A program made the position numbers and the translations under genes. A DNA stretch of 64,000 nt from a candidate division LCP-89 bacterium. GTDB lineage: Bacteria; Electryoneota; B3-LCP. A model generated the notes under the pieces. It saw only the letters and a program-made list of their open reading frames with translations. It was not told the origin of the DNA and did no database searches. Shown here piece by piece: positions 55,449-64,000 of this stretch (positions are counted from its first letter, which is position 1; each line of letters starts with the position of its first letter). The stretch is from positions 62,001-126,000 of the forward strand of contig JALGVT010000006.1 in NCBI GenBank assembly GCA_025774555.1. Reading direction: 5' to 3'.

Positions 55449-56267
55449 CTAAACCTCAATCAGCCGAATAATTTCTTCCAATAACGCGATGAAGCGATGC
55501 TTTACCCGGACGGCGGTTTCAATAACTTCATTATGATCCAGTGAAGCGCCTGGCAGACCCGCCGCTTTATTAGTTATGCAGCTTATTCCCATTACCCGCA
55601 TCCCCAGTCTGGCAGCTTCAGCCGCTTCAGCTACTGTTGACATGCAGGCGGCGTCTGCGCCCATTATCATTTCCATACGCACTTCAGCCGGTGTTTCATA
55701 GCTCGGTCCGAGCAGGGAACAGAGAATTCCGGCAGCCAGGTCTATGTTTCGATTGAAAGCTGCCTTTTTGCCAATATCGATTAATTGCCGGTCATAAGGC
55801 GAACCACCTGCGTATATGGAATCCCTCTCGATATTCCGTTCTAAGCCTTGCTCCTTGCTTCTCCTGAATTGCAGGTTAATCTGGTCGGTGATCAACATTA
55901 ACGAACCCGGATTCAGTCGCGGATTGATTCCTCCCGCGGCGTTTGTCAGAATCAGGTATTTAGCGCCCAGTTCTGCAGCCGCTTGAACAGGCAGGATGAT
56001 CTGATCGACGCTGTATCCTTCATACAGGTGGATTCTGCCCTGAAAACAGATCAGTCTTTTCCCCGGCAGTGAACCTGATATGATATCACCAGCATGACCT
56101 TCAACCGTTGACTGCGGGTAACCTGGCAGCGTGGAAGTTGAAATCCGCTTTGCGCCTTCCAATTTATCAGCGAAGCTCCCCAATCCTGACCCCAAAACCA
56201 GAGCAATTTCGGGCGGTTCAGGGAAGATGGATTTTAGTCTTTTTGTGATTTGACTCAGATTATTCAC
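55449..56267 (-). CDS. punA: purine nucleoside phosphorylase
   Basis: Trimeric type PNP, 272 aa, splitting inosine and guanosine with phosphate into base and ribose-1-phosphate. ALVLGSGLGSFAD near 22-34 is the phosphate-binding loop, followed by GRIHLYEGYS, LTNAAGGINP with the purine-site region, and LGPSYETPAEVRM. It follows the adenosine deaminase gene by 21 bp; the two enzymes act in sequence (adenosine to inosine to hypoxanthine). Confidence 0.95.
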   Translation of the reverse strand: MNNLSQITKRLKSIFPEPPEIALVLGSGLGSFADKLEGAKRISTSTLPGYPQSTVEGHAGDIISGSLPGKRLICFQGRIHLYEGYSVDQIILPVQAAAELGAKYLILTNAAGGINPRLNPGSLMLITDQINLQFRRSKEQGLERNIERDSIYAGGSPYDRQLIDIGKKAAFNRNIDLAAGILCSLLGPSYETPAEVRMEMIMGADAACMSTVAEAAEAARLGMRVMGISCITNKAAGLPGASLDHNEVIETAVRVKHRFIALLEEIIRLIEV

Positions 56268-56288
56268 TTCTCAGGTTGGTGGATTGAT

Positions 56289-57365
56289 TTAAAAAGGCGT
56301 CTGTTGCTTTCTGAGCATCCTTAAGGCGCGCTCTAATAGTTTGACCTTCTGCTTATAAGGCAGAAAACTGCTCTTAAATCCCATCACGATCATGTTTTTC
56401 AGGTCTTGTTCGCTGAGCCCGAAAGTGCGGCAGGCTAAGAGGTATTCGTCTGTCACGGTTGTATTCGATATAAGCCGGTTATCCGTATTCAGCGTAACGC
56501 GCAAACCGCAGTCGTAATAGAACCTCGCTGGATGGCTCCGCAGGTTTTTAACGGCGCCTGTGTGCAGGTTGGACGTCAGGCAGATTTCAAGTGGAATGCG
56601 ATGATCGTTGACGTAGTTCAGCAGGTCGCCGTCCTCCTTTAAACGCGTGCCGTGACCGATGCGGTGAGTGTTTAAGTCGTGCAGAGCCTGCCGGATCGAG
56701 TCGGGACCGTAGGCTTCTCCGGCATGCACTGTGCAGTTAATGTTATTGCGCCGGATCAGGTAAAAGGCTTCGGTATGATTCTTTGCCGGATACTGATCTT
56801 CCGCTCCAGCGAGATCGAAACCAACCACGCCCTGATGTTTGTACGCGGCGGCGAGTTCGGCAAGCCTTAAGGACGTCTCTGAGGAGATATTTCTAATGCC
56901 GCAGACGATTACGCCCGTGGTGATATCGGCTTCCTTTTCGGCACGTTTCAAGCCTTCGAGAACCGCATCCATAACGTCGTTGAGTTTCATCCCTTTATCG
57001 GTGTGCAGGACGGGAGCATAGCGCACCTCAAGGTAAAGGACTCCTTCGGCGGCGGAGTCCATTGCCAGTTCATAGGAAATGCGGTTCAGGGATTCTGCGT
57101 CTTGCAGGACAGGAAGGATCGTATTGAAACGTTCGAGGTATTCTTCGAGGTCACTAAAGGGTTTATTGACGGTGAAGTAATCTCTAAGCCTTTCAACCGA
57201 CTTTGCCGGCAGCTTTACTTCCTGTTCCTGCGCCAATTCCCATAAGGTTTCGACACGCAGCGATCCATCGAGGTGGCAGTGGAGATCGACCTTGGGCAGG
57301 GAGCGGATCAATTCCTCTGAAGGGATGCCGCTCGGTTCTTTTTCAGTATTTTGAGTCTTTGCCAT
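56289..57365 (-). CDS. add: adenosine deaminase
   Basis: Deaminase of 358 aa turning adenosine into inosine. KVDLHCHLDGSLR near 25-37 gives the first two zinc His residues, VHAGEAYGP the third His and catalytic Glu, RIGHGTRL the His, and LNTDNRLIS the Asp. An adenine deaminase of the same family is less likely, given the punA neighbour. It lies 30 bp after the nucleoside transporter gene. Confidence 0.95.
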   Translation of the reverse strand: MAKTQNTEKEPSGIPSEELIRSLPKVDLHCHLDGSLRVETLWELAQEQEVKLPAKSVERLRDYFTVNKPFSDLEEYLERFNTILPVLQDAESLNRISYELAMDSAAEGVLYLEVRYAPVLHTDKGMKLNDVMDAVLEGLKRAEKEADITTGVIVCGIRNISSETSLRLAELAAAYKHQGVVGFDLAGAEDQYPAKNHTEAFYLIRRNNINCTVHAGEAYGPDSIRQALHDLNTHRIGHGTRLKEDGDLLNYVNDHRIPLEICLTSNLHTGAVKNLRSHPARFYYDCGLRVTLNTDNRLISNTTVTDEYLLACRTFGLSEQDLKNMIVMGFKSSFLPYKQKVKLLERALRMLRKQQTPF

Positions 57366-57395
57366 AGTTTGCTGCTTTCGGTTGTAAGATTTTCG

Positions 57396-58673
57396 CTATA
57401 TGAATATTCCCGCGATGGTAGCTGTCATCCAGGATGCCAAAGCTCCGCCGAACATCGCTTTCAGTCCCAGTTTTGCCAGATCAGAGCGCCTCTCTGGCGC
57501 TAAAGCGCCGATTCCGCCCAATTGAATTCCGATCGATCCGAAGTTGGCAAAACCGCACAGCGCGTAGGTTGCTATGGTTATGGAACGCTGGCTCAATTCT
57601 CCCGCTTCAATCAGCTGCGATAGTTTCAGATAGCTGACAAATTCGTTAGCGGCGATTTTCATGCCTAAAAGATTGCCGACAGTTCCGGCTTCCGCCCAGG
57701 GAACGCCCATCAGAAAGGCGAGCGGCGAAAATACTATTCCGAAGAAGATCTTCAAGTTAGCAGGAAAGATGCCGCTATATCCAAGCTCTTCATTGAATGC
57801 ACCGTGTAGAATCATGCCGTCGATCAAGCTGTCCATCCATCCCAGAATAACGTCTGCTAACGCCAGTAATGCCAGGAAGCTGATTAGCATGCCGATAACG
57901 TTTGCCGCAAGTTTCATCCCGTCGGTGGTTCCTTTGGCAGCGGCATCAAGCAAGTTGTCGTACAGCTTTACTTTGGGGACTCTGGCGTCACCGGCGGTTT
58001 TAGAGCGTTCTGTTTCGGGAAAAATAATCTTGGCGATGACCAACGCCGCCGGAGCCGACATCACCGAAGCAGCTATCAGGTGAGGCGCAGGAATGCCGAG
58101 GTTCATATAGGTGAACATCATACTGCCGGCGAGCGTTGCGAATCCGCCAACCATGACGGCATTAAGCTCGGACAGAGTCATTTCATTCAAGAAAGGTCGA
58201 ATCAGGAGGGGCGCTTCCGTCATGCCGATGAAGATATTTGAGGAACAGGAGAGCGATTCCGCGCCTGAAGTTCTCATCGCCCAGCGCATGAATTTCGCCA
58301 TAATCTCGATCAGAAACTGCATTACGCCAAGATAATACAAAATAGCGATGAACGCGCTGAAGAAGATAATCGTCGAAATTATGATCAAACCGATCTGTGT
58401 CCCATAAGTAACGTAATTATCCGGTTTTCCCAATTCACCGAAGAGGAAATCCACGCCGACCTGTGATAGCTGGAGAAATCCATAAACCTTCATAGCAAGC
58501 CATCTGAAGGCATTTACGCCCGGCTGCCACCAGAGCAGAATCACTCCGAGAAAGATCTGGATACCGATCCCTACGGAGACGGTCCTTATCTTAATCTGCC
58601 TGCGGTTGTTTGACATCAGGTAGGCGATGCTCAACAGCGCTGCCATCCCGATTATACCGATGAAACGTTCCAT
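57396..58673 (-). CDS. concentrative nucleoside transporter (NupC/CNT)
   Basis: Inner-membrane CNT transporter of 425 aa that imports nucleosides with Na+ or H+. Family marks are NIFIGMTEAPLLIRPFL near 145-161, GGFATLAGSMMFTY, LLGMKIAANEFVSYL and YALCGFANFGSIGIQLGG. About ten membrane segments. It follows the symporter gene by 21 bp and precedes add. The family motifs near the substrate site do not tell purines from pyrimidines reliably, but the operon suggests purines. Confidence 0.94.
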   Translation of the reverse strand: MERFIGIIGMAALLSIAYLMSNNRRQIKIRTVSVGIGIQIFLGVILLWWQPGVNAFRWLAMKVYGFLQLSQVGVDFLFGELGKPDNYVTYGTQIGLIIISTIIFFSAFIAILYYLGVMQFLIEIMAKFMRWAMRTSGAESLSCSSNIFIGMTEAPLLIRPFLNEMTLSELNAVMVGGFATLAGSMMFTYMNLGIPAPHLIAASVMSAPAALVIAKIIFPETERSKTAGDARVPKVKLYDNLLDAAAKGTTDGMKLAANVIGMLISFLALLALADVILGWMDSLIDGMILHGAFNEELGYSGIFPANLKIFFGIVFSPLAFLMGVPWAEAGTVGNLLGMKIAANEFVSYLKLSQLIEAGELSQRSITIATYALCGFANFGSIGIQLGGIGALAPERRSDLAKLGLKAMFGGALASWMTATIAGIFI

Positions 58674-58694
58674 GACGTTACTGTTTCCCTTAGA

Positions 58695-60476
58695 TTACTC
58701 TGTTACGCTGGCGCGTTTAACTGCCCAATATCCGCTTATAGCGGCAGCGACGAGCAGTATCAGCCCGGTGGAAGTTTTCCCGAATATAAGAGAACCGATG
58801 CCGAAAGTCGCACCGTAAATGAGCACCACTCCCAAAATCCAATTGAAAACATGAGTCCGGATTGGTGTGCTTCCCCAGCGTTCCTTCCACTCAGTTCGCC
58901 AGGCGCCGCCCGGATGCACTCTCTGGTAAAAGCTGCGCAGCTTGTCTTCAGAAACCGGACTGGTAATAAAAGTAACCGTTACCCAGGAAATGATAGAGAG
59001 CGGCACTATAACCAGCGCCTTGTGCTGGATGCTGAAGGCAAGCCCGAAGATGACCGGCGGACTGGAGAACAGAGCGTAATCTGCTCCAGCATTGATGGTC
59101 TGGATAAAGGCGATGATTTCAAATGCAATGGTGATAAAAATTGAAGACGCCAGCGCAGTAATCTCAGACCAGGCGTTGATGCGCCACCAGAACCAGCGCA
59201 GGATCAGCACCGGTCCTATGCCGCAGCCCATCGCCCAGATGAATTCCCAGGCTCTGGCGATGGAACCCATGAATGTTGCCGTAATTGCCGCGCCCGCCAT
59301 GACGAACACGGTTGCGAATCGGGAAGCCCATACATAGTGTTTTTCCTCTGCATCCGGTTTGACGAAGCGGCGATATACGTCGTTCAACAGATAGGACGCT
59401 CCCCAGTTCAGGTGCGTTGAAATCGTTGACATAAACGCCGCTAAAAAACTGGCAATAAGCAGCCCCAATACTCCCGGACCGCATACCTCCATCATCACTT
59501 TCGGGTAGCCTGCTTTATCTCCAATCGGATCATCGCTCAGCGATGGGAACAACACCAGTGACACCACGGCGACAACCACCCAGGGCCAAACCCTGAAAGC
59601 ATAGTTTGCCAGATTGAACCAGAGCGTAGCTAAAAGAGCATGGCGTTCGTTTTTGCAGGATGACATCCGTTGTATGATGTACCCGCCGCCGTCAGCGTTG
59701 TGCGACGCCCACCACATAACCAAGATGAAGATCAAAAACGTGAAGAAATTAGTGGATAAAAATCCTTCCGATCCGCCGGGCAGAGAGGGGAAAAACTGCA
59801 AAGTATCCGATTGGTATCCAGCGGAGAGCTTCACCTCCTCGATCAGTTCCGACATACCTCCGATATATTTCACAGCGAGCACGGCTAATATGATCGCTCC
59901 GTCCATTGCTAAAATAAACTGGAAGAAATCGGTGACGACCACACCCCAGAAACCGGATGCGGTCGAATAGAGCAGGGCTACCAGCGCGCATCCCCACACC
60001 GCCCAGTTTCGTCCTACTCCCAGAGTTACCGACGCCACTGCGGACATACCGTTGATTACCCAACCCATGACGATGAAGTTATAAAGCAGGGCGAAGTAGA
60101 TCGCTTTAAAGCCGCGCAGCAGCGCTGCCGGTCTGCCGCTGTAACGCAATTCGATCAGTTCGTTGTCGGTCAGTACCTGGGCTCGCCGCCAGAGGCGGGA
60201 GAAAAAGAACACTCCCAGCAGACCGCCCAACGCCAGACACCACCAGTACCAGTTTCTCCAGATGCCGTCGGAGCGCACCAGTTCGGTGATGGCGAGAGGC
60301 GTATCGGCGGCGAAAGTTGTCGCCACCATCGAAGTGCCTGCAATCCACCAGGGCAGAGATCTGCCCGAGAGGAAATATTCCTCGGTGGATGAGGATGACC
60401 GGCGTGAATAATAGTAGCCTATCAGAAGCGCGATAACAAGATACAGCGCAACGATACTCCAGTCGATGAGTTGCAG
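58695..60476 (-). CDS. sodium:solute symporter family protein
   Basis: SSS-family transporter of 593 aa with about 13-14 membrane segments. The first helix, DWSIVALYLVIALLIGYYYS, and the EYFLSGRSLPWW motif lie upstream of the first ATG (60329), so an ATG start would delete them. No ATG, GTG or TTG exists in frame after the in-frame stop. A CTG at 60476 with AGGAGAG about 6-9 bases upstream is the best start. It is the first gene of the nucleoside-salvage operon (transporter, CNT, add, punA, peptidase). The substrate is unknown; nucleobases, sugars or amino acids are all known in this family. The leader contains MITE copy D. Confidence 0.88.
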   Translation of the reverse strand: MQLIDWSIVALYLVIALLIGYYYSRRSSSSTEEYFLSGRSLPWWIAGTSMVATTFAADTPLAITELVRSDGIWRNWYWWCLALGGLLGVFFFSRLWRRAQVLTDNELIELRYSGRPAALLRGFKAIYFALLYNFIVMGWVINGMSAVASVTLGVGRNWAVWGCALVALLYSTASGFWGVVVTDFFQFILAMDGAIILAVLAVKYIGGMSELIEEVKLSAGYQSDTLQFFPSLPGGSEGFLSTNFFTFLIFILVMWWASHNADGGGYIIQRMSSCKNERHALLATLWFNLANYAFRVWPWVVVAVVSLVLFPSLSDDPIGDKAGYPKVMMEVCGPGVLGLLIASFLAAFMSTISTHLNWGASYLLNDVYRRFVKPDAEEKHYVWASRFATVFVMAGAAITATFMGSIARAWEFIWAMGCGIGPVLILRWFWWRINAWSEITALASSIFITIAFEIIAFIQTINAGADYALFSSPPVIFGLAFSIQHKALVIVPLSIISWVTVTFITSPVSEDKLRSFYQRVHPGGAWRTEWKERWGSTPIRTHVFNWILGVVLIYGATFGIGSLIFGKTSTGLILLVAAAISGYWAVKRASVTE

Positions 60477-60506
60477 TTGTAGTCTCTCCTGCTAATTCCT
60501 GATTAT

Positions 60507-60655
60507 TTTCCAACGGGGCAGTCCCAAAAGGGTCGCTTTGAGTGAAACGAAGAGTCTCGAAAGAATCGTATAGTTAATGTAAACAATAGATTCTTCGCTG
60601 CGCCTTCGGCTTACTCAGAATGACATTGGTCCTTTTGGGACTGCCCCGTTGGAAA
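60507..60655. mobile_element. MITE-like element, copy D (type 2 core)
   Basis: About 149 bp with 25-bp perfect terminal inverted repeats beginning TTTCCAACGGGGCAGTCCCA and ending TGGGACTGCCCCGTTGGAAA. The core GTCGCTTTGAGTGAAACGAA ... CTTACTCAGAATGACATTG matches copy B. It lies 31 bp upstream of the CTG start of the symporter gene and, if the promoter at 60819-60847 is used, is transcribed as part of the leader, where it would fold into a long hairpin. Confidence 0.88.
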
Positions 60656-60665
60656 GCCGAAACGC

Positions 60666-60776
60666 TTAACTAACCTTTAATTCTTTAGTGCCTTCCCGGG
60701 TACCGTGCAGGTTGCAGTGCGACAGGGCAGCAATTGTACAGGATTTTGACGCCTTGATGCGAAAATTGACAGGCAT
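60666..60776 (-). CDS. possible small protein, 36 aa
   Basis: A frame from ATG 60776 to TAA 60666, translating to MPVNFRIKASKSCTIAALSH and 16 more residues rich in Thr, Lys and Glu. It sits between a consensus promoter (60819-60847) and MITE copy D, about 36 nt into the predicted transcript. It may be a leader peptide for the operon or a chance frame. No ribosome-binding site is clear, and I do not recognise the sequence. Confidence 0.3.
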   Translation of the reverse strand: MPVNFRIKASKSCTIAALSHCNLHGTREGTKELKVS

Positions 60777-60818
60777 ATCATAGATCGTCGTTTTAAAATG
60801 AGCCGCAGTATATTACGC

Positions 60819-60847
60819 AATATACAGAAGTGCAGCATAAAAGGCAA
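60819..60847 (-). promoter_or_regulatory. promoter, probably of the nucleoside-salvage operon
   Basis: Minus-strand TTGCCT (60842-60847), 17-bp spacer and TATATT (60819-60824). Transcription from about 60812 would give a leader of around 335 nt before the CTG start. No purine-riboswitch pattern is seen in that leader. From 60848 to 61168 I see no gene or strong signal. Confidence 0.55.
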
Positions 60848-61168
60848 GCGGAAATTGCCGTAAGGCACGGAGGGGTCTTTTCATGATCTGCTATGATCTG
60901 CGGGAATTTCATCCGGTTGTTGCTGTAGCTAAATGCTAAAATTTATCTTGTAAGGATGCACACTGCTACAGAAGGGTGCGTATCGAAATAGTAAAGTAAC
61001 AAAATCCCAATATTTAGCCCTATCGCGAATAACGTCACGCTTTTTGCGCATATTTCTGCCGAATCTATAAGATAAATAGTCTCTCCTAAGAAAGAATATC
61101 GCTTTTTTATTGCAATGCAGCGAGGAATTTATTATTTTAACTCGCTGATCTAAAAAACCATACTGAAG

Positions 61169-63082
61169 ATGAAAAAAATCTGCATTATATTACTGGGGAT
61201 TATGTTCCTCGGATGTTCCTATATTGAACAAAAACTTTCAACTAAGGAGGAACCCCCTCCACCGCTTGAAGAAACAGTTGTTGCTTCTCCGCAATATACG
61301 GCGGTTGCCCTGCCTGCGGCAGAAGAGTCTCTCGATGACATATTGCAACTCTACGGTGATGCTCTGGATAGCAGTCAAGCGGGAAGTGACATCGCTGCCC
61401 AGAGCCTTTTTGAAGAAGCTATTATTGAACTCAGCGAAGTTGAAGCTGAGAGCATTGAGGTATTACAGGAATATCTGGATTCGATCCGTTTGCAATTAGC
61501 CACGGATTATGCTGGTTTTCTGGGAAATATGCAGGAACTTCCTGCAGAAAGCTCCCCATCAGCAGTCTATATCGGTCTTTCCGAATTTTTAGGTGATTCA
61601 ATAGGATCGATGGAAGACCTGTTGGGAGTAATGCTTCTTGTTGGCGAAACGCCAAAGGCGGTGGATGCCCTGGATTACAATCAGCTCTATCCGGACGTCC
61701 CACTAATCGTCAATTCGTATGTAGAAAACGCTATTAAATTTTATAGAACCAAGGGGCATAAAGTCTTCAGTAAGTGGCTGAAGCGAGCAGAAGAAGCGAT
61801 TCCTTACTATACGCGGATCCTGCGGGAAGAGGGAATGCCGGAAGAGATTGTATATCTGGCAATGATCGAGAGCGGATTCAGCCCGCGAGCCTATTCGAGA
61901 GCGCACGCTTCCGGACCGTGGCAGTTCATCAGTTCGACAGCCCGGATTTACGATCTGAAAGTAGGGTACTGGTACGACGAGAGACGTGATCTCGATAAAT
62001 CTACCAGAGCTGCCTGTCGTTACCTTAAAAAGCTCTACAATGAATTCGATGACTGGTATCTGGCATTCGCTGCTTATAACTGTGGTGAGGGCAGGGTTCG
62101 CCGTGCCATCCGCCGAAGCAAGAAGGACGATTATTGGGGCGTGCGGAGGCACCTCCCCCGGCAGACCAGAGAATACGTGCCTTCCATGCTGGCAGCCAGG
62201 ATAATTGGTCAGAACCCCGAAAAGTACGGCTTTGACCCGCTGGTTTTCAGGGATACAAAAGAAACGAAGACTGGCACTGTTAAAGGGTGTGTCAGTATAA
62301 AAGAAGTGGCTAAAGCGGCAGGCGCCAGCACAAGCGTTATAAAAAACCTCAATCCGGCTCTGAAACGGGATTGCACTCCGCCGGGCGTCGATGAATACGA
62401 GGTTCTGATTCCAATAGATGCCAACGAGAATTTCAATGAATTAATTGCCAAAGCTCCTCGCCTTGAAAGATCAGAATGGATTCGGCATCGCATCCGTTCC
62501 GGCGAATCTTTAAGCACCATTGCCGCCAAATATGGCACCAGCATGCGGGCGATTATGTCGATTCCATCGAATAAATTGAGGAATCCGCATAAGATCCGCG
62601 CCGGCAAGTATCTGTTGATACCGGTTGGATCGGTGAGGGGTGCGCCGATTTCCGAACCCAGAGTCGGGGATCCTCAGCCCGTCAAGATTACAACTACCGA
62701 TGGAAAAGTTCGCACCATCCACACGGTGCGCCGCGGAGATGCGCTCTCGAAGATTGCCCAGAGATATAAAGTTACCGTCTCCAACCTGAGGACGTGGAAT
62801 CATCTCTGGGGAAATCGCTTTATCTATCCCGGACAGAAACTGATTGTTTGGTCAAAACCTGCAAAAAGCAAAACGGAAAAACCGGCTATTGCCGCAATCG
62901 GACCTCCCATTCCGGCGTCCGCAGGGAAATCAGGTAATCAAGTGCATGTCGTCCAACCAGGGGATACACTCTGGGATTTATCTCAGCTTTACGGCGTTTC
63001 TATCCGAGATCTGAAAAAATGGAATAACATCCGATCTGTGCGCCGCTTGAAGCTCGGTTCGGTTTTGAAATTACAGCCCTAA
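61169..63082 (+). CDS. MltD-like lytic transglycosylase with LysM domains
   Basis: Lipoprotein of 637 aa (lipobox LGCS near residue 16). A goose-lysozyme/SLT-type domain (about 215-365) has the catalytic Glu in AMIESGFSPRAYS, then SGPWQFISSTA and FAAYNCGEGRVRRA. Three clear LysM domains follow (about 435-490, 515-565 and 590-637; the last has VVQPGDTLWDLSQLYGVSIR), with a weaker fourth near 370-415. It cleaves peptidoglycan glycan strands. The sppA-type gene follows after 16 bp, so they are probably co-transcribed. Confidence 0.93.
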   Translation: MKKICIILLGIMFLGCSYIEQKLSTKEEPPPPLEETVVASPQYTAVALPAAEESLDDILQLYGDALDSSQAGSDIAAQSLFEEAIIELSEVEAESIEVLQEYLDSIRLQLATDYAGFLGNMQELPAESSPSAVYIGLSEFLGDSIGSMEDLLGVMLLVGETPKAVDALDYNQLYPDVPLIVNSYVENAIKFYRTKGHKVFSKWLKRAEEAIPYYTRILREEGMPEEIVYLAMIESGFSPRAYSRAHASGPWQFISSTARIYDLKVGYWYDERRDLDKSTRAACRYLKKLYNEFDDWYLAFAAYNCGEGRVRRAIRRSKKDDYWGVRRHLPRQTREYVPSMLAARIIGQNPEKYGFDPLVFRDTKETKTGTVKGCVSIKEVAKAAGASTSVIKNLNPALKRDCTPPGVDEYEVLIPIDANENFNELIAKAPRLERSEWIRHRIRSGESLSTIAAKYGTSMRAIMSIPSNKLRNPHKIRAGKYLLIPVGSVRGAPISEPRVGDPQPVKITTTDGKVRTIHTVRRGDALSKIAQRYKVTVSNLRTWNHLWGNRFIYPGQKLIVWSKPAKSKTEKPAIAAIGPPIPASAGKSGNQVHVVQPGDTLWDLSQLYGVSIRDLKKWNNIRSVRRLKLGSVLKLQP

Positions 63083-63098
63083 CTCAAAAGGAGGCTTA

Positions 63099-63989
63099 TT
63101 GAGCCGTCGTCGAGACATTTTTGTGCTACTGTTCTTCGTCCTCGTTTTCTTCTTCATTCTGTACCTGATGTTCGGGATGATTTCGCCCTCTGATTCCATA
63201 GGCGATCTGAATCTGAGCGGTGGAGAAAAGATAGCGCTTATAAGAATTATAGGCCCGATCTACGATGCCACTCCCTATCTCGAGCAGCTTGAGAAGGTAG
63301 AAGACGCCTCCGCTATCAAAGCTCTTGTCGTCCGGCTTGAAACACCGGGCGGCGCTGTAGCCGCTTCCCAGGAAGTTTACCACAAACTGACATATCTGCG
63401 CGATGAGTTGGAAATTCCGATTGTAGCTTCGATGGGTAACGTTGCCGCTTCGGGCGGTTATTATATCGCTCTGGGCGCAGACTCAATCCTCGCCAGTTCC
63501 GGATCGATCACCGGGTCCATCGGCGTTATAATGTTCCTGCAGCAGTATTATGAGCTGTTTGACAAGATTGGCGTCAGCCACACTGTAATTAAAAGTGGCA
63601 AATTCAAAGACGCCGGTTCGCCTTACAGGGAATTAACGCACGATGACAGGGAATATTTCCAGTCATTTATCGATGACGGTTATCAGCAGTTCATAGAAGC
63701 AGTCGCTCTCGAACGAGACATGCCTTTAACTGAAGTCAAACCGATAGCAGATGGTAGAGTCTTCACCGGCAGGCAGGCAGAGAGTCTGGGCTTGATTGAT
63801 CTGATTGGTGGATATGATGATGCAGTGATGCTTGCCGCTGAGCTGGGCGGAATTTCAGGCAAACCCAAGGTTATAGAACTGGAGAAGCGGAAGAAGTACA
63901 CCCTGCTCGATCTCCTGCTGGATGACCTCGACGCTATTGTCTATCAAAAATTCGGGCTGAATATCCCTTTCAGATACGAAATGCCATAG
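63099..63989 (+). CDS. sppA: signal peptide peptidase SppA (36K type)
   Basis: Membrane-anchored serine protease of 296 aa with one N-terminal membrane segment (about 8-28). The catalytic Ser is in ASGGYYIA, the Lys in VIKSGKFKDAGSP, and LETPGGAV and GSITGSIGVIM are also conserved. It digests leftover signal peptides in the membrane. It starts at TTG 63099 with AAAGGAGG six bases upstream; no ATG is near. The gene ends just before the window's edge and is complete. Confidence 0.92.
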   Translation: MSRRRDIFVLLFFVLVFFFILYLMFGMISPSDSIGDLNLSGGEKIALIRIIGPIYDATPYLEQLEKVEDASAIKALVVRLETPGGAVAASQEVYHKLTYLRDELEIPIVASMGNVAASGGYYIALGADSILASSGSITGSIGVIMFLQQYYELFDKIGVSHTVIKSGKFKDAGSPYRELTHDDREYFQSFIDDGYQQFIEAVALERDMPLTEVKPIADGRVFTGRQAESLGLIDLIGGYDDAVMLAAELGGISGKPKVIELEKRKKYTLLDLLLDDLDAIVYQKFGLNIPFRYEMP

Positions 63990-64000
63990 ATTTTATCTGT

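Noticed and set aside
60106..60513. A 135-codon minus-strand frame starting with ATG upstream of the symporter
   Set aside because: It covers the symporter's N-terminus in the wrong frame; the in-frame translation gives a proper first membrane helix, so this is a shadow frame.
60656..60812. A purine riboswitch in the leader of the nucleoside operon
   Set aside because: I looked for the paired P2/P3 loops and the conserved junction bases and did not find them.

Overview
The window looks like chromosomal DNA of an anaerobic, Gram-negative bacterium of the FCB superphylum, probably an uncultivated lineage. Four secreted proteins end in the type-A sorting domain of the type IX secretion system (motif NPFNP and a terminal beta-sandwich). 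There is a PorV/FadL-type outer-membrane barrel, an LptF/G permease, an OmpA-family protein and an MltD-like transglycosylase. Carbon-monoxide dehydrogenase and acetyl-CoA synthase genes point to Wood-Ljungdahl or CO metabolism. No phylogenetic marker allows a phylum-level call.

Layout. 0-10.6 kb, C1 region, all minus strand: acsB with a CooC/AcsF-type ATPase, then a cooC-cooS-cooF-flavoprotein-osmC operon, and a core-MetE methionine synthase. An AT-rich nucleotidyl-cyclase-like gene and an array of 20-bp palindromes interrupt it. 10.7-24.6 kb: a very large PAS/GAF histidine kinase split by a frameshift, a three-gene outer-membrane unit with a one-heme lipoprotein, an HD-GYP phosphodiesterase, murQ, a PTS IIA protein, YbjQ, and a lipoprotein resembling peptidase M49 without its zinc motif. 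24.9-34.8 kb: type IX cargo proteins, endonuclease V, a sensor kinase/metallophosphoesterase pair, tRNA-Glu, a receiver protein, and about 0.9 kb packed with repeats. 34.8-43.2 kb: dnaG-hslV-hslU and a gingipain-like protease. 43.2-50 kb: a molybdenum-cofactor operon (moaA, moaB, moaC, MOSC, moeA) and more secreted proteins. 50-54 kb: methyltransferase, OmpA, LptF/G and two tRNA-Ser genes. 54-60.5 kb: a nucleoside-salvage operon (Na+ symporter, concentrative nucleoside transporter, adenosine deaminase, purine nucleoside phosphorylase, M20 peptidase). 61-64 kb: MltD-like transglycosylase and SppA.

How it fits together. CooS with CooC, the ferredoxin-like CooF and a flavoprotein could pass electrons from CO to NAD(P)+ or to a peroxide-reducing OsmC. 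AcsB and the core-MetE enzyme would use the methyl group of the same pathway. The molybdenum-cofactor operon could serve a formate dehydrogenase outside the window. Fourteen places carry an excellent sigma-70-like promoter with a shared -10 (TATATT in twelve, TATCTT in two), which settles several start codons. Four copies of a MITE-like element with shared ends but two kinds of core lie between genes; one is in the leader of the nucleoside operon, whose first gene appears to start with CTG.
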